Shown: positions 7,708 through 16,700 of the stretch, piece after piece
Layout: every line of letters begins with the position of its first letter
Position numbering within the stretch: position 1 is the stretch's first letter
Assembly (NCBI GenBank): GCA_002718655.1
Contig: PBFM01000001.1
Span: 19,784 to 54,526, forward strand
Source: Fidelibacterota bacterium
Lineage (GTDB): Bacteria > Fidelibacterota > Marinisomatia > Marinisomatales > UBA1611
DNA length: 34,743 nucleotides
Direction of reading: 5' to 3'
Program-made: the position numbers and the translations under genes
Notes under the pieces: generated by a model
Told to the model about the DNA's origin: nothing
The model's database searches: none
What the model saw: the letters and a program-made list of their open reading frames with translations, nothing else

Positions 7708-8752
7708 TATTCATTCCTCCACGTATGCCGAGACCTAATGCCGTTGCGAATTGACTATTATTAACTGAAGAAATGTCACTTCCACCTTCCACAGATTCAA
7801 ATGGATTGAAAACAGAGCACTCGATATTTAACTTTTCATTGACCATAGATGCTAGCCCTGGAGTAATAGCAGCACCACCAGTCAGAAAAATCTTTAAGAA
7901 AAAGCTTTGCCCAGTTTGTTTAGCATAGAATCTTAATGATCTACGCATGTCTTCGATTAAATTATCATAAACCGTTCTCTCAGCTATGCCTACGTCTCCT
8001 CCTTGATCAATGTCTTGCTTAAGTAGAGTTAGGCCTTCTTTGAATAAACCGTCCTGAGCCTCTATATATCCTATATCTTTCTTCTCAGATAATTCTTTAA
8101 CAAAATGATGTCCGCCAATGGGTAGGTCTCTAGTAAAAAACTGCTCACCTTTCCCATAAACAACTAAAGTGGAAGAAACGGATCCAATGTCCAGCATTAC
8201 AACAAGACCATCATCTGGAATGTTTTTAACAAATGAAAAAGCATTGCTCATGGCGATTGGATTAACGTCTACTATTCCAGGTTTCAGATTGCACTCTTTC
8301 AAAAGTTCCAGATGCCCATTGAGCACTCCTTTGGTACAGGCAACTAACCCAACATCGATTTTGTCCACTTCTTTCTTGTTTGAACCAATTATCTGGTAAT
8401 CAATTACTGCATCAGTGCCATCCATAGGTATGTGCTTTCTAGCTTCAAATGTCATCGCTGACTCTAATTCATCTGATGGCATTTCCATCGTAGTAATCTG
8501 TTTTATGCTTGCCGAAGATCCATTTATGCCAGTGATGAGTCCCTTAGCTCTTTTTGGGTTAAACCCCTGCTGCCTGAAAAGCTCTTTGACCGCCATTACA
8601 CAATGAGAGTGGTCAATCTTCTCTGGATCAAAGGCTGTGTTTGGTTCAGGAACAAGACGTGAGCCCGCATCGATGACCTTGAAGCTATCTTTTGTCTTTT
8701 CAGCAAGAACCATTTTTACATATTGCCGCCCAATATCTAATCCGAGATACAT
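7700..8752 (-). CDS. pilM: Type IV pilus actin-like cytoplasmic protein PilM
   Basis: PilM is an actin/FtsA-like nucleotide-binding protein that docks PilN to the cytoplasmic face of the machine. The 350 residues match the family. Visible motifs are the N-terminal phosphate-1 loop LGLDIGRQYVKMV, the segment MEMPSDELESAMTFEARKHI typical of PilM, the phosphate-2 segment VVMLDIGSVSSTLVVY (about 185-200), the SLRFYAKQTG helix, and the adenosine-loop FLTGGAAITPGLASMV (about 290-305). It starts eight bases after the large PilX/GspK-like gene and opens the pilMNOPQ block. Confidence 0.95.
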   Translation of the reverse strand: MYLGLDIGRQYVKMVLAEKTKDSFKVIDAGSRLVPEPNTAFDPEKIDHSHCVMAVKELFRQQGFNPKRAKGLITGINGSSASIKQITTMEMPSDELESAMTFEARKHIPMDGTDAVIDYQIIGSNKKEVDKIDVGLVACTKGVLNGHLELLKECNLKPGIVDVNPIAMSNAFSFVKNIPDDGLVVMLDIGSVSSTLVVYGKGEQFFTRDLPIGGHHFVKELSEKKDIGYIEAQDGLFKEGLTLLKQDIDQGGDVGIAERTVYDNLIEDMRRSLRFYAKQTGQSFFLKIFLTGGAAITPGLASMVNEKLNIECSVFNPFESVEGGSDISSVNNSQFATALGLGIRGGMNIG

Positions 8753-8760
8753 AATTCTAA

Positions 8761-11004
8761 TTAATCCTGATATTGTTTTTTTGCTTCGCCATATGAAGCC
8801 ATTTTTAATATTACTGTATTATTAGTGCTTTGAAGATCTGGAAAATAAGGTGGTGGTTTTAATCTAAGATTCCAATCGTAATGATAATTCTTATCATAAC
8901 CAACACCGGGAGAAACATTATAAGGTCCAGGGTAATTTCTTTTCATGTACCCTCTCCGGAATTGGACAATTGACCCCCATAAATATACAGTACCTCGTAT
9001 ATCATCATTTCCTGTATAGATACCTGACTGGTCATCAGGGCGGTAATGATTCCTGTGCCCTCCACGACCATCACCAATTGCTGGATAATTAGGCCATCCA
9101 TCATTATAATTGTGATAATCAAAAAGAGTGTTCTGCCAATAGTGCGATATGAATCCTCCATTCATTGCAAGTATAGCTGCATTAATCTTAATATGAGAGC
9201 TATACTGACCACCTCTTGCACCATTTGGCCTTGTATTTGCAATGATGACACTCCCGCCTGCAATAAGACCTAGTACATGGTTTGTACCTCCATTTTGAGG
9301 GTGAATAACCTGCCCATTACTAAAGGAATCCTGATAGATGACATCATCAATCAACCATATGTTACCCCATACCCTATCAATGATGCTATTATCATCATGA
9401 CGTCTGTATTCCGTATAATCATCAGTAACTATTGTGTATTGTCCATCTACGGTACCTCTTACGAGGACCTGACCACCTTTTATGTATATTACTTGGGGAG
9501 AGTTTCCTCGAGAAAAGAAAGTCCGCCCCATATAAACATATTCACTATTGTATATTTCATCAGGACAATTGAAAATATCGCACGAACCTCCGGCAGTCCA
9601 ATAATCAAAGTCAAAGTGCTGCCTACCACCAGCTTCACAATATGTACTCGCATCTTCCGTATCATGATCGTGGTATAGTAATGATGAATTCCATTCAACA
9701 CCCTCATCAAGGTCACCACTACTTGCACTTGTATTAACAAAGGTGACAGGTTCGTCATCATTAAAACCTTCGCCTTCAGGGCCTACGTAATTAAGTGTTT
9801 CCTGGTAAAAACGGACAACTATCACTTCACCAAAAATATCAATTGCATTACCTGTTGCTGAACCATCAGCCGTAAATGAAATAACCTTTGAATTGTCTTC
9901 ATTTCTAATGACGATTAAGTCTCCATCATCAATAGTTAACTCACTAGTTGATACCAGACTAGCCACATTAACACCATCTGTTGTAGTTCCATCCATTGTT
10001 AAAAATGCGGATAATCCATAAGAACCTTCCTCATAAATCTGAGATAAATGAAGTCCAGTAGGGTTAACCGCCAAGCCAACATTTGAGCTATCATAAACAT
10101 AACTAAACTCAGCAGGAGGAGTGCCAATAGGCGGTATGTTGTATAGCCATTGCGTAGCCCAATACCCTCCATCAGTAAAATGAATTTCGGTCATTATCAA
10201 TGTGTCCTTCTTTCCACTTCTGAAAAGTTTATTATCTGCTATGAATGTTCTTGTAGCATTCGATCTTGCAATTTCAGCAGAATTATCAGGGGGAAAAATA
10301 ATCTGTGACACAGTATCTAAAATTGTGTTTCCGTCATCGTCCTCAAAAATATCATCATTGCAGCCACCCCAATTAATTGCGTTACCGTATTGCTCTATTG
10401 CTTCAAAAGTAATATTAACTTCTCCGCTAAAGTCAGGGCATCCGTAGTTGCTAAATGTCATATTACCATTAGTGTGTACCTTACCCTCTAGCTCATCTCC
10501 AGAACCAAAATTGACAACACCAGTATTTCCTGGACCTATTGGTAATTCTTCATGAGTAAAATACATGAATTCCTCAAACCCTTGGGGCACCATGGAAGTA
10601 TAGACTCTTCTTTCAATTGAAACATTGTTCCCAGAGGGAGTTACATAGTCAGCAACTCCAGTGGAATATGCTACATATTCCTTCCTTGTAGTGTTAGGAA
10701 TTAATTGAGTCGAACATGCGATATCCTTGTACATGCCAATTGGCAGATTATTTTCATCTTTTCCGTAAACAACACCATCAGGGATTAGAAGAGTATCTGA
10801 GACTATATATGGGAGAACTACAACTCCAACATCATTCAATCCTGCTTCTGCTGCGTATAGCGCTTTCCACTCGGTATATCTGTATTTTTCCATAGCACTC
10901 TGGCTAAATGAATTCTTTAAATACGCAACCGTAAATGACATACTAACTAAGGTAAATAGTAACGCTAATGGAGCAGCACTTCCTTTGTTTTTCTGATTAA
11001 ACAT
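8761..11004 (-). CDS. Large PilX/GspK-like pilus protein with DUF4900-like C-terminal half
   Basis: The 747-residue product is taken from ATG 11004, which overlaps the previous pilin gene by eight bases. A longer in-frame start at 11112 would bury the N-terminal signal. The protein begins with a short basic leader and Gly-Ser-Ala, then a hydrophobic helix, SAAPLALLFTLVSMSFTVAY, then a helix containing EWKALYAAEAGLND. The 'AEAG' motif is typical of PilX N-termini. Glu+5 is absent, as in GspK. The body has Asn/Gly-rich beta-strand-like repeats, including GKVHTNGNMTFSNYG. The last 250 residues contain YIKGGQVLVRGTVDGQYTIV, LGLIAGGSVIIAN, INAAILAMNGGF, VYLWGSIVQFRRGYM and RLKPPPYFPDL, which resemble the DUF4900 family linked to pilus-like proteins. 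A role as tip-complex or adhesin subunit is inferred from this and from its place after the PilV- and PilW-like genes. Confidence 0.75.
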   Translation of the reverse strand: MFNQKNKGSAAPLALLFTLVSMSFTVAYLKNSFSQSAMEKYRYTEWKALYAAEAGLNDVGVVVLPYIVSDTLLIPDGVVYGKDENNLPIGMYKDIACSTQLIPNTTRKEYVAYSTGVADYVTPSGNNVSIERRVYTSMVPQGFEEFMYFTHEELPIGPGNTGVVNFGSGDELEGKVHTNGNMTFSNYGCPDFSGEVNITFEAIEQYGNAINWGGCNDDIFEDDDGNTILDTVSQIIFPPDNSAEIARSNATRTFIADNKLFRSGKKDTLIMTEIHFTDGGYWATQWLYNIPPIGTPPAEFSYVYDSSNVGLAVNPTGLHLSQIYEEGSYGLSAFLTMDGTTTDGVNVASLVSTSELTIDDGDLIVIRNEDNSKVISFTADGSATGNAIDIFGEVIVVRFYQETLNYVGPEGEGFNDDEPVTFVNTSASSGDLDEGVEWNSSLLYHDHDTEDASTYCEAGGRQHFDFDYWTAGGSCDIFNCPDEIYNSEYVYMGRTFFSRGNSPQVIYIKGGQVLVRGTVDGQYTIVTDDYTEYRRHDDNSIIDRVWGNIWLIDDVIYQDSFSNGQVIHPQNGGTNHVLGLIAGGSVIIANTRPNGARGGQYSSHIKINAAILAMNGGFISHYWQNTLFDYHNYNDGWPNYPAIGDGRGGHRNHYRPDDQSGIYTGNDDIRGTVYLWGSIVQFRRGYMKRNYPGPYNVSPGVGYDKNYHYDWNLRLKPPPYFPDLQSTNNTVILKMASYGEAKKQYQD

Positions 11005-11632
11005 CACTATCAAATCCCATTGCATTTGTAACTTTGGTTTGAATATAAGAGGTACCCATGAAAACGGTCCTGTGATAAACATGCTGCTCTTTAATTGGCT
11101 GAAGTACCTCATCCATCACCTCAGATTCCATCGCAAGTACTAGTGTGAGATCAAGATATGAATTTTTAAATGTGCTTGACCCAAGCCCTGGTTGCATGTC
11201 ATACTCAATAACAAAATCATCAACATATACTATACGCCTGTTTTGACCTCTAAATACACCCTCACTGGGAAATTTTAACACCCCATCTACGGGAACATTA
11301 CCATTGAACTGAATACCAAATCTATCATCACAAGATATCGTCAGCTCAGGTGAAGTGTCTGTGTAGTACTCATATAGTTTTAATCTTGCAAACCCATTAT
11401 AGGTATCAAGCTCTATTCTCTGGGTTTGATTTAACTCACGAACAATTTCACGCATTATATTGTTCCCATATTGTCTCATATCCTGCCTTACGGTATCAGT
11501 TTGGTAGTGCAGCATCACAGCTTGAGCACCAGTTGTCATCCCAATTGCAATGATAGAAACAACTACTATACCGGCAGACAACTCTAGGAGTGTCATCCCT
11601 TTGCTCGAATTCTTCAGCACAGATTTAATCAT
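10997..11632 (-). CDS. Minor prepilin, PilW/GspJ-like
   Basis: The 211-residue protein carries a class III prepilin signal: leader MIKSVLKNSSKG, predicted cleavage after Gly12, then MTLLELSAGIVVVSIIAIGM with Glu at mature position 5. After the hydrophobic helix comes an amphipathic segment, YQTDTVRQDMRQYGNNIMRE, and a beta-rich globular part with a single Cys. Size and features resemble PilW/GspJ minor pilins that prime fibre assembly. It overlaps the PilV-like gene by four bases (11629-11632) and the PilX/GspK-like gene by eight, consistent with a coupled minor-pilin set. The prepilin peptidase needed to process it is outside the window. Confidence 0.85.
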   Translation of the reverse strand: MIKSVLKNSSKGMTLLELSAGIVVVSIIAIGMTTGAQAVMLHYQTDTVRQDMRQYGNNIMREIVRELNQTQRIELDTYNGFARLKLYEYYTDTSPELTISCDDRFGIQFNGNVPVDGVLKFPSEGVFRGQNRRIVYVDDFVIEYDMQPGLGSSTFKNSYLDLTLVLAMESEVMDEVLQPIKEQHVYHRTVFMGTSYIQTKVTNAMGFDSDV

Positions 11633-12105
11633 AATTCAAATTCGGTCATTATTGTCGACATTCTCCTTTCATATCCAGTATCACCAGCATATCTACCAGT
11701 GGGTGAAGTAAATCTATCACCCCATTTTATCCAGCACTCTAATTCATATCTAGTCAAGTCTGTGGTTCCATAATCATTAAAACTATTCAATCTCCTTAGG
11801 TCATAATATAGTCTTGCTTCAACAGAATTCTTCTGTCCAATTCCGCCAACAAGAAATATTTCATCTCCATCAGGATCTCCTGCAAGTTCATACGCAGAAA
11901 GTGTACCGTCAGCAACACGACCTTTCCAATACTCCATATAGTTTAATAATTCTTCTGTTGCCCTTTCCTTTATCTCCAGAGAGTGTAGTTCACCTCGGGC
12001 ATGAACAACTCCCATCATAAGACCAATGCAAGCAATGGAAATCACTACTGTAGCGGTCATTACCTCTATGAAACCTATCCCTCTTGTAGTTTGTTTGAGA
12101 ATCAT
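11629..12105 (-). CDS. Minor prepilin, PilV/GspI-like
   Basis: The 158-residue protein has the prepilin leader MILKQTTRG with predicted cleavage after Gly9, then IGFIEVMTATVVISIACIGL with Glu at mature position 5. An amphipathic helix with ERATEELLNYMEYWKGRV follows, then a compact globular region ending MSTIMTEFEL. Length and the 'GFIEVM' form resemble PilV/GspI-type minor pilins, which nucleate the tip with PilW/GspJ and PilX/GspK. It overlaps pilT by four bases upstream and the PilW-like gene by four bases downstream. The precise subtype is inferred from gene order. Confidence 0.83.
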   Translation of the reverse strand: MILKQTTRGIGFIEVMTATVVISIACIGLMMGVVHARGELHSLEIKERATEELLNYMEYWKGRVADGTLSAYELAGDPDGDEIFLVGGIGQKNSVEARLYYDLRRLNSFNDYGTTDLTRYELECWIKWGDRFTSPTGRYAGDTGYERRMSTIMTEFEL

Positions 12106-13154
12106 AAAATATTTTGAGCAAAAAGCTTAGGATTTTCAGCAATACTCTCTGCCATTTTCTTTTCAATTTCACCCTTAGAAACTAATCTTTGTAGATCTTG
12201 ATCAAGTGATTGCATCCCCTCAACACCACCAGATTGAATGATGGAAGGAATCTGATATATTCTATCTTCGCGAATTAGATTACGTATGGCAGTATTAGCG
12301 ATCATTACCTCACAAGCAGGTATTCTTCCCTTACCATCTTTTGTTTTAAGCAATTTCTGAGCAATCACAGCTTCTAAACTTTCAGATAACATTGATCTAA
12401 TCTGCCCTTTTTGACCTGTTGGGAAAATATCGATGACTCTATCAATGGTTTTCACTGCGCTGGATGTATGAAGGGTAGAAAGCACTAAGTGTCCAGTTTC
12501 TGCTGCGGTCAGAGCAAGAGATATAGTTTCGAGATCTCTCATCTCACCTACTAGTATCACATCTGGATCTTCGCGCAATGCAGAACGCATTGCATTTGCA
12601 AAACTATGAGTATTTGCCCCAAGCTCCCTTTGATTAATGAGACTCTCTTTGGTTTGATGGTAATATTCAACTGGGTCTTCTATCGTTATTATATGACAGC
12701 TCCGCTGGGTATTTATGTGGTCCACCATTGCAGCTAAGGTGGTGCTTTTTCCTGAACCAGTCGGTCCTGTAAGGAGAACAAGACCTCTATCCATAAGAGC
12801 AAGGGTTTTTAACACAGGAGGGATTCCGAGATCATCAAAATCCTTCACCACTTCAGGAATAGTACGAAAAACACCCGCTAAACCTTTTATCTGGTTGAAA
12901 AAATTTACTCTGAATCTGCCTTTACCTTTCAAACTTGCAGAGAAATCAATCTCTTTATTTTTCTCGAATAAATCAATTTGATCATCATCCAAGACCTGCG
13001 GTATGATGGACTCCATATCTTCTTGCTTTAGTGGTTCCATGTTCAATGGTTTCATTGTTCCATTGATTCTGACCATCGGTATTGAACCAACACTTAAATG
13101 CAAATCAGATGCTCCACTATCAACTGAATAGCTTAAAAGCTTGTTAAGGTCCAT
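12102..13154 (-). CDS. pilT: Type IV pilus retraction ATPase PilT
   Basis: This is a cytoplasmic hexameric motor that depolymerises pili for twitching and retraction. The 350 residues are of the usual length. Visible are the PAS-like N-terminus (LLSYSVDSGASDLHLSVGSI), GRFRVNFFNQ, Walker A GPTGSGKST (about 130-138), Asp-box ITIEDPVEYYH, Walker B DPDVILVGEMRDLETI, His-box TGHLVLSTLHTSSA and the C-terminal RIPACEVMIANTAIRNLIRE. There is no zinc tetracysteine module, which separates it from PilB. It follows the pilin gene by six bases. PilU is possible in principle, but only one PilT-like copy is seen here. Confidence 0.95.
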   Translation of the reverse strand: MDLNKLLSYSVDSGASDLHLSVGSIPMVRINGTMKPLNMEPLKQEDMESIIPQVLDDDQIDLFEKNKEIDFSASLKGKGRFRVNFFNQIKGLAGVFRTIPEVVKDFDDLGIPPVLKTLALMDRGLVLLTGPTGSGKSTTLAAMVDHINTQRSCHIITIEDPVEYYHQTKESLINQRELGANTHSFANAMRSALREDPDVILVGEMRDLETISLALTAAETGHLVLSTLHTSSAVKTIDRVIDIFPTGQKGQIRSMLSESLEAVIAQKLLKTKDGKGRIPACEVMIANTAIRNLIREDRIYQIPSIIQSGGVEGMQSLDQDLQRLVSKGEIEKKMAESIAENPKLFAQNIL

Positions 13155-13160
13155 TAAGTG

Positions 13161-13574
13161 CTATTCCCCCTCAGGAGATCCGTATCCTGTGAATTTACCA
13201 AGATCAGCATCGTATACAACCTGGTGCCCAGCACCTCCAGACATTTCCTCAGTACTTGATGCGGTAATCCGTCCTCCTTGATCACTTAATTGCAAATCAA
13301 ATGTCCATTTTAATTTCGTAGAACGACTCACATCTAGCTGCCCTGCTCTTTCTAGCTCATCTATTTCAGAAGGCCACTCCCCTTTTGTTTGGTAATACAT
13401 TTTTGCAGCATTATTTATATTGGACATTACCGTTCTTGCTTCAGATGCATAAGAACTTTTTACATAGTCTAAATAGGTTGGAAGAGCGATTACCGCAAGA
13501 ATTGCAACAATCACAACTACAACCATAATTTCTATCATTGTGAACCCCTGTTGAGTTCTCCGCTTTAAATCCAT
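13161..13574 (-). CDS. Type IV pilin, probable major subunit
   Basis: The 137-residue prepilin has leader MDLKRRTQQG (cleavage after Gly10) and mature start FTMIEIMVVVVIVAILAVIA with Phe+1 and Glu+5, the classical pilin signature. The helix continues through YLDYVKSSYASEARTVMSNI. The small C-terminal domain has no cysteine pair, so there is no disulphide D-region; it ends in a Gly-rich acidic tail, YGSPEGE. It is the first gene of the pilus operon with a strong ribosome site, suggesting high expression. A GspG-type major pseudopilin is the main alternative, but PilT and PilM-O in the same operon favour a true pilus. Confidence 0.88.
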   Translation of the reverse strand: MDLKRRTQQGFTMIEIMVVVVIVAILAVIALPTYLDYVKSSYASEARTVMSNINNAAKMYYQTKGEWPSEIDELERAGQLDVSRSTKLKWTFDLQLSDQGGRITASSTEEMSGGAGHQVVYDADLGKFTGYGSPEGE

Positions 13575-13583
13575 ATTAATATG

Positions 13584-13590
13584 TCTCCTT
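13584..13590 (-). promoter_or_regulatory. Strong ribosome-binding site of the pilin gene
   Basis: The minus strand reads AAGGAGA nine bases before the pilin ATG (13574). It is one of the best Shine-Dalgarno matches in the window, in line with a structural protein needed in large amounts. The 132-base spacer 13575-13706 must hold the operon promoter unless transcription reads through from the protease gene. I could not identify a convincing promoter; no sigma-54 TGGC-N9-TTGC pattern was seen. Confidence 0.7.
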
Positions 13591-13706
13591 ATTTTAATAT
13601 TATCAATATGTTGTAAGTCATTAATTTTTTTGAAAATAGTGCGTATTCGCTTCCGGCTATAGGAAAAACGAAAGAAGATGTGACCTTACTCACACTTATT
13701 TCATTA

Positions 13707-16700
13707 TTATTTGAGGAAAAGGATCTTTTGAAACTGCATTTGATTAAGATACACTAGACTAACAAAATAGACACCTGCGGAAATTTGTTTCCCATAGTCA
13801 TCCAGCGCATTCCATTCAATTTCATGCCTACCTGCATTTACATCCAACAGCTCAAAAGCCTTTACCTTTCTACCATTTATGTCAAAAATAATGATATTGA
13901 TTTTAGCATCATTTGGTAAATTAAATGAAATTTTTGTTTTTGGATTAAAAGGATTGGGATATGGGGAAAATAATTCAAATTCAATAGGCAATGCTTGGTT
14001 TTCTGAATTTAATAATGAATTAATCTCGTATATATCCCCGTTAAAATCTATTTCTTCAATGCCGTATAAGTGATCTGTGCCATCTCGCATTGGCTCAAGG
14101 TCAAGAATGTGAAATGAAGAATCATATGTTGCCTGGGGAGGTAGTACCACATATTCTTCTCGATTGCCCTCATAGACTGCTCTATCTAGACCTTCAAATC
14201 CATTTATGATATCATCACCATACCTTCCTTTAAAAACGTTCTCACCCTCATTACCAAACATTATGTTATCGTAGCTATTACCCCAAATTGTAATTGACCC
14301 CTGTCCTCTGAGACTTATATCCTTTAAAAATTGTGACCTATATGTATAAGCAAGAGATGTCTCTCTTTCCATATGAAAGTCACCCTGAAAATCAACCGGT
14401 AGCAATGGGGCATAGCACCATGAATCGCCCATAAAGCCAACCATGATCTCAAAAAGTAATGGGTCACCATCTTCCATTGAATCCCTATCTATGAATGCAT
14501 ATTCATCACCTCCAGAATAACCATTCCCATTCGGATCATGCTCCCAGAGTCCAAAATAGCATTCCATTCCTATTGCAAAGTACTCTTCATCCTGGTCTTC
14601 CTCAGGCAAATCTGGTAGAGGATTATACAACTCATTTTCGATTGCCTGAACCATCGCATTTTGAATCGCGTTCTGTAGTCCAGGAGATGCAAATTGTATC
14701 CCAAAGCCATGTACGTAATGTAGTATTTCTTCATAAGTCGCATCTCTTTCTGCGCTTATCATATATTCACTACTTCCTTCGGGAAATACTTCGATTGCAA
14801 GTAAATCTTGTCCTTGCACACCTGCATCAATGAGCGCCCAAAGATTCGGGTTTTCATATTGAGCCTCATCATTTAAAAGGAACAGAATTGCATTCGTATT
14901 GGCTATGGCATTTGCAATTGCAGTTTTATTACTTCCCCACTCACTGCCTGGGACATCGGTTAGCATTGATTGCAGAACAGATCGTGCGTGGATGATTTGA
15001 TCATCATTAAATTCATCCTGAATTAAAAATTGTATCAAATCTCCATTTGGAGCTACGATATGAGTATACCTTGAAGCAACGGAAAGAAATAATTCGTTTA
15101 CAGTATCAGGCAGGGCGACGATTCCATTTTCTGAGCCAGAGATATCAATATAAGGCAGAGATGGAGTCAAGTCTTCTCCACTTACTGTTAAAGTAACAGG
15201 AACAGAAACAGGATCTGCTGTTGGGCTTATGACATTGATGGATGCATTGTAAATTCCTTGATCTAAATCAGCAGGAATAGCTTGGACATATATACTTGAT
15301 GATTGTCCACCGAATATGGAGCCTGATGGACTACCGTTATCAGAGGACAAGTTTAACCAAGGTATATTTTCAGCAGTGTACGATTTCGCTTCCCATGCAA
15401 AGTTATTTGATACAAACCCCTGGCCGACCGAAGATAATTGGGTTCCCTGGTTGCCAGTGCCATCCTGCCATCCTATTGTGGATTGGTCAATCGTACCAGC
15501 CATATTTTCATAGTTACACCTAAATCTACCATCTGAGTACAAAACAATTTGGAAATCATAAGTCCCAGGACCAGCACTACCTTCCCATCTAACAACATCC
15601 TCAAACCAAATAACCACACGGTCTTCGCTTAATTGGTAATAGATATTCCCAGATGACTCAGAATTTCCATTATCATTATTTGGGTTAAGATCATCAAAGA
15701 ATCCAAATATTGCGGGCCTAGGCATATTGACAGAAGGAATATCTCCATTTTCCCAAACAGTCTCATTATTACCATCCCAACCAACCCAACCATTCGCATT
15801 TACATTCAAATAGTTGTATGTCTCACTAAAAAATTCAAATTCAAAAGGAAGAGATATTTGCTCTGATGAGAACTCATCATTGCTGGGAAAATTCAATTGT
15901 GTAGCATTACTCTGTATATCAATCCATTCATAATCTAAATCAGGTTCTTCTGTTGATGTGGTCCAATAATAATTCCCATCATCTGGTCCTCCCTGAGGAT
16001 TTAAATATGAGTCCGCATCTGAAACAAAAGCCTCATAATCAAGAACAGTTTCGTTTTCACCAGCATTAAAAATGGTAAGAGTCTCAACATCATAATCTCC
16101 AGCGTTCAGATCAAAACTTATCGATTGAGGGTCAATTGATATGATTGGTGAACCAAATGAGATTGTAAAAGAAATAGAGTCACCTGAGCTTGATATGTTA
16201 TAAATATTTAGACCGCCATTTGCACCGTTGCCATTGTTATACAAAAAACTTGGTGGATTAGTATCATCGTTAAATTCAGTGTTCCCATAGTCAGCACTGA
16301 AAGGAGCCTGGTCAAAGTTACCATTACTATTAAGATCTCCCCCTGGTCGATAGACATAAAGTTCATCGGGAGGCCCTTGCGCGTTTCCATTACCAGCATC
16401 AGGGTTTATCCTGTAAGCAACTAGACCAGATCTAGGTCCTGGTGCATTCACATCATAGATTCCCTCCTGCTTACGATATTCAATTACGAAATATTCTGTA
16501 TCAGAGTTTGGAGATGGAATTTTATAAATTGTATTTTCCTGCTCCTGCAGAGGCCTCAAAGAATATGTTCCACTCTGATTTAGTTCAGTAAGTTCAATCC
16601 AATCAAAATATTTCCATTTAGTAAATGCGCTGGGGAATTGGGGCGGATTACCATTTGACGCCATCACATCCCAACCTCCTACTGGTGTTGGGGCTCCACC

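Noticed and set aside
11005-11112. Extended N-terminus for the PilX/GspK-like protein starting at 11112
   Set aside because: The added residues overlap the PilW-like gene in another frame and bury the prepilin-like helix; ATG 11004 gives the expected short leader.
13680-13693. Imperfect palindrome GTGACCTTACTCAC upstream of the pilin gene
   Set aside because: Only the four outer bases on each side pair, so it is not convincing as an operator or hairpin.
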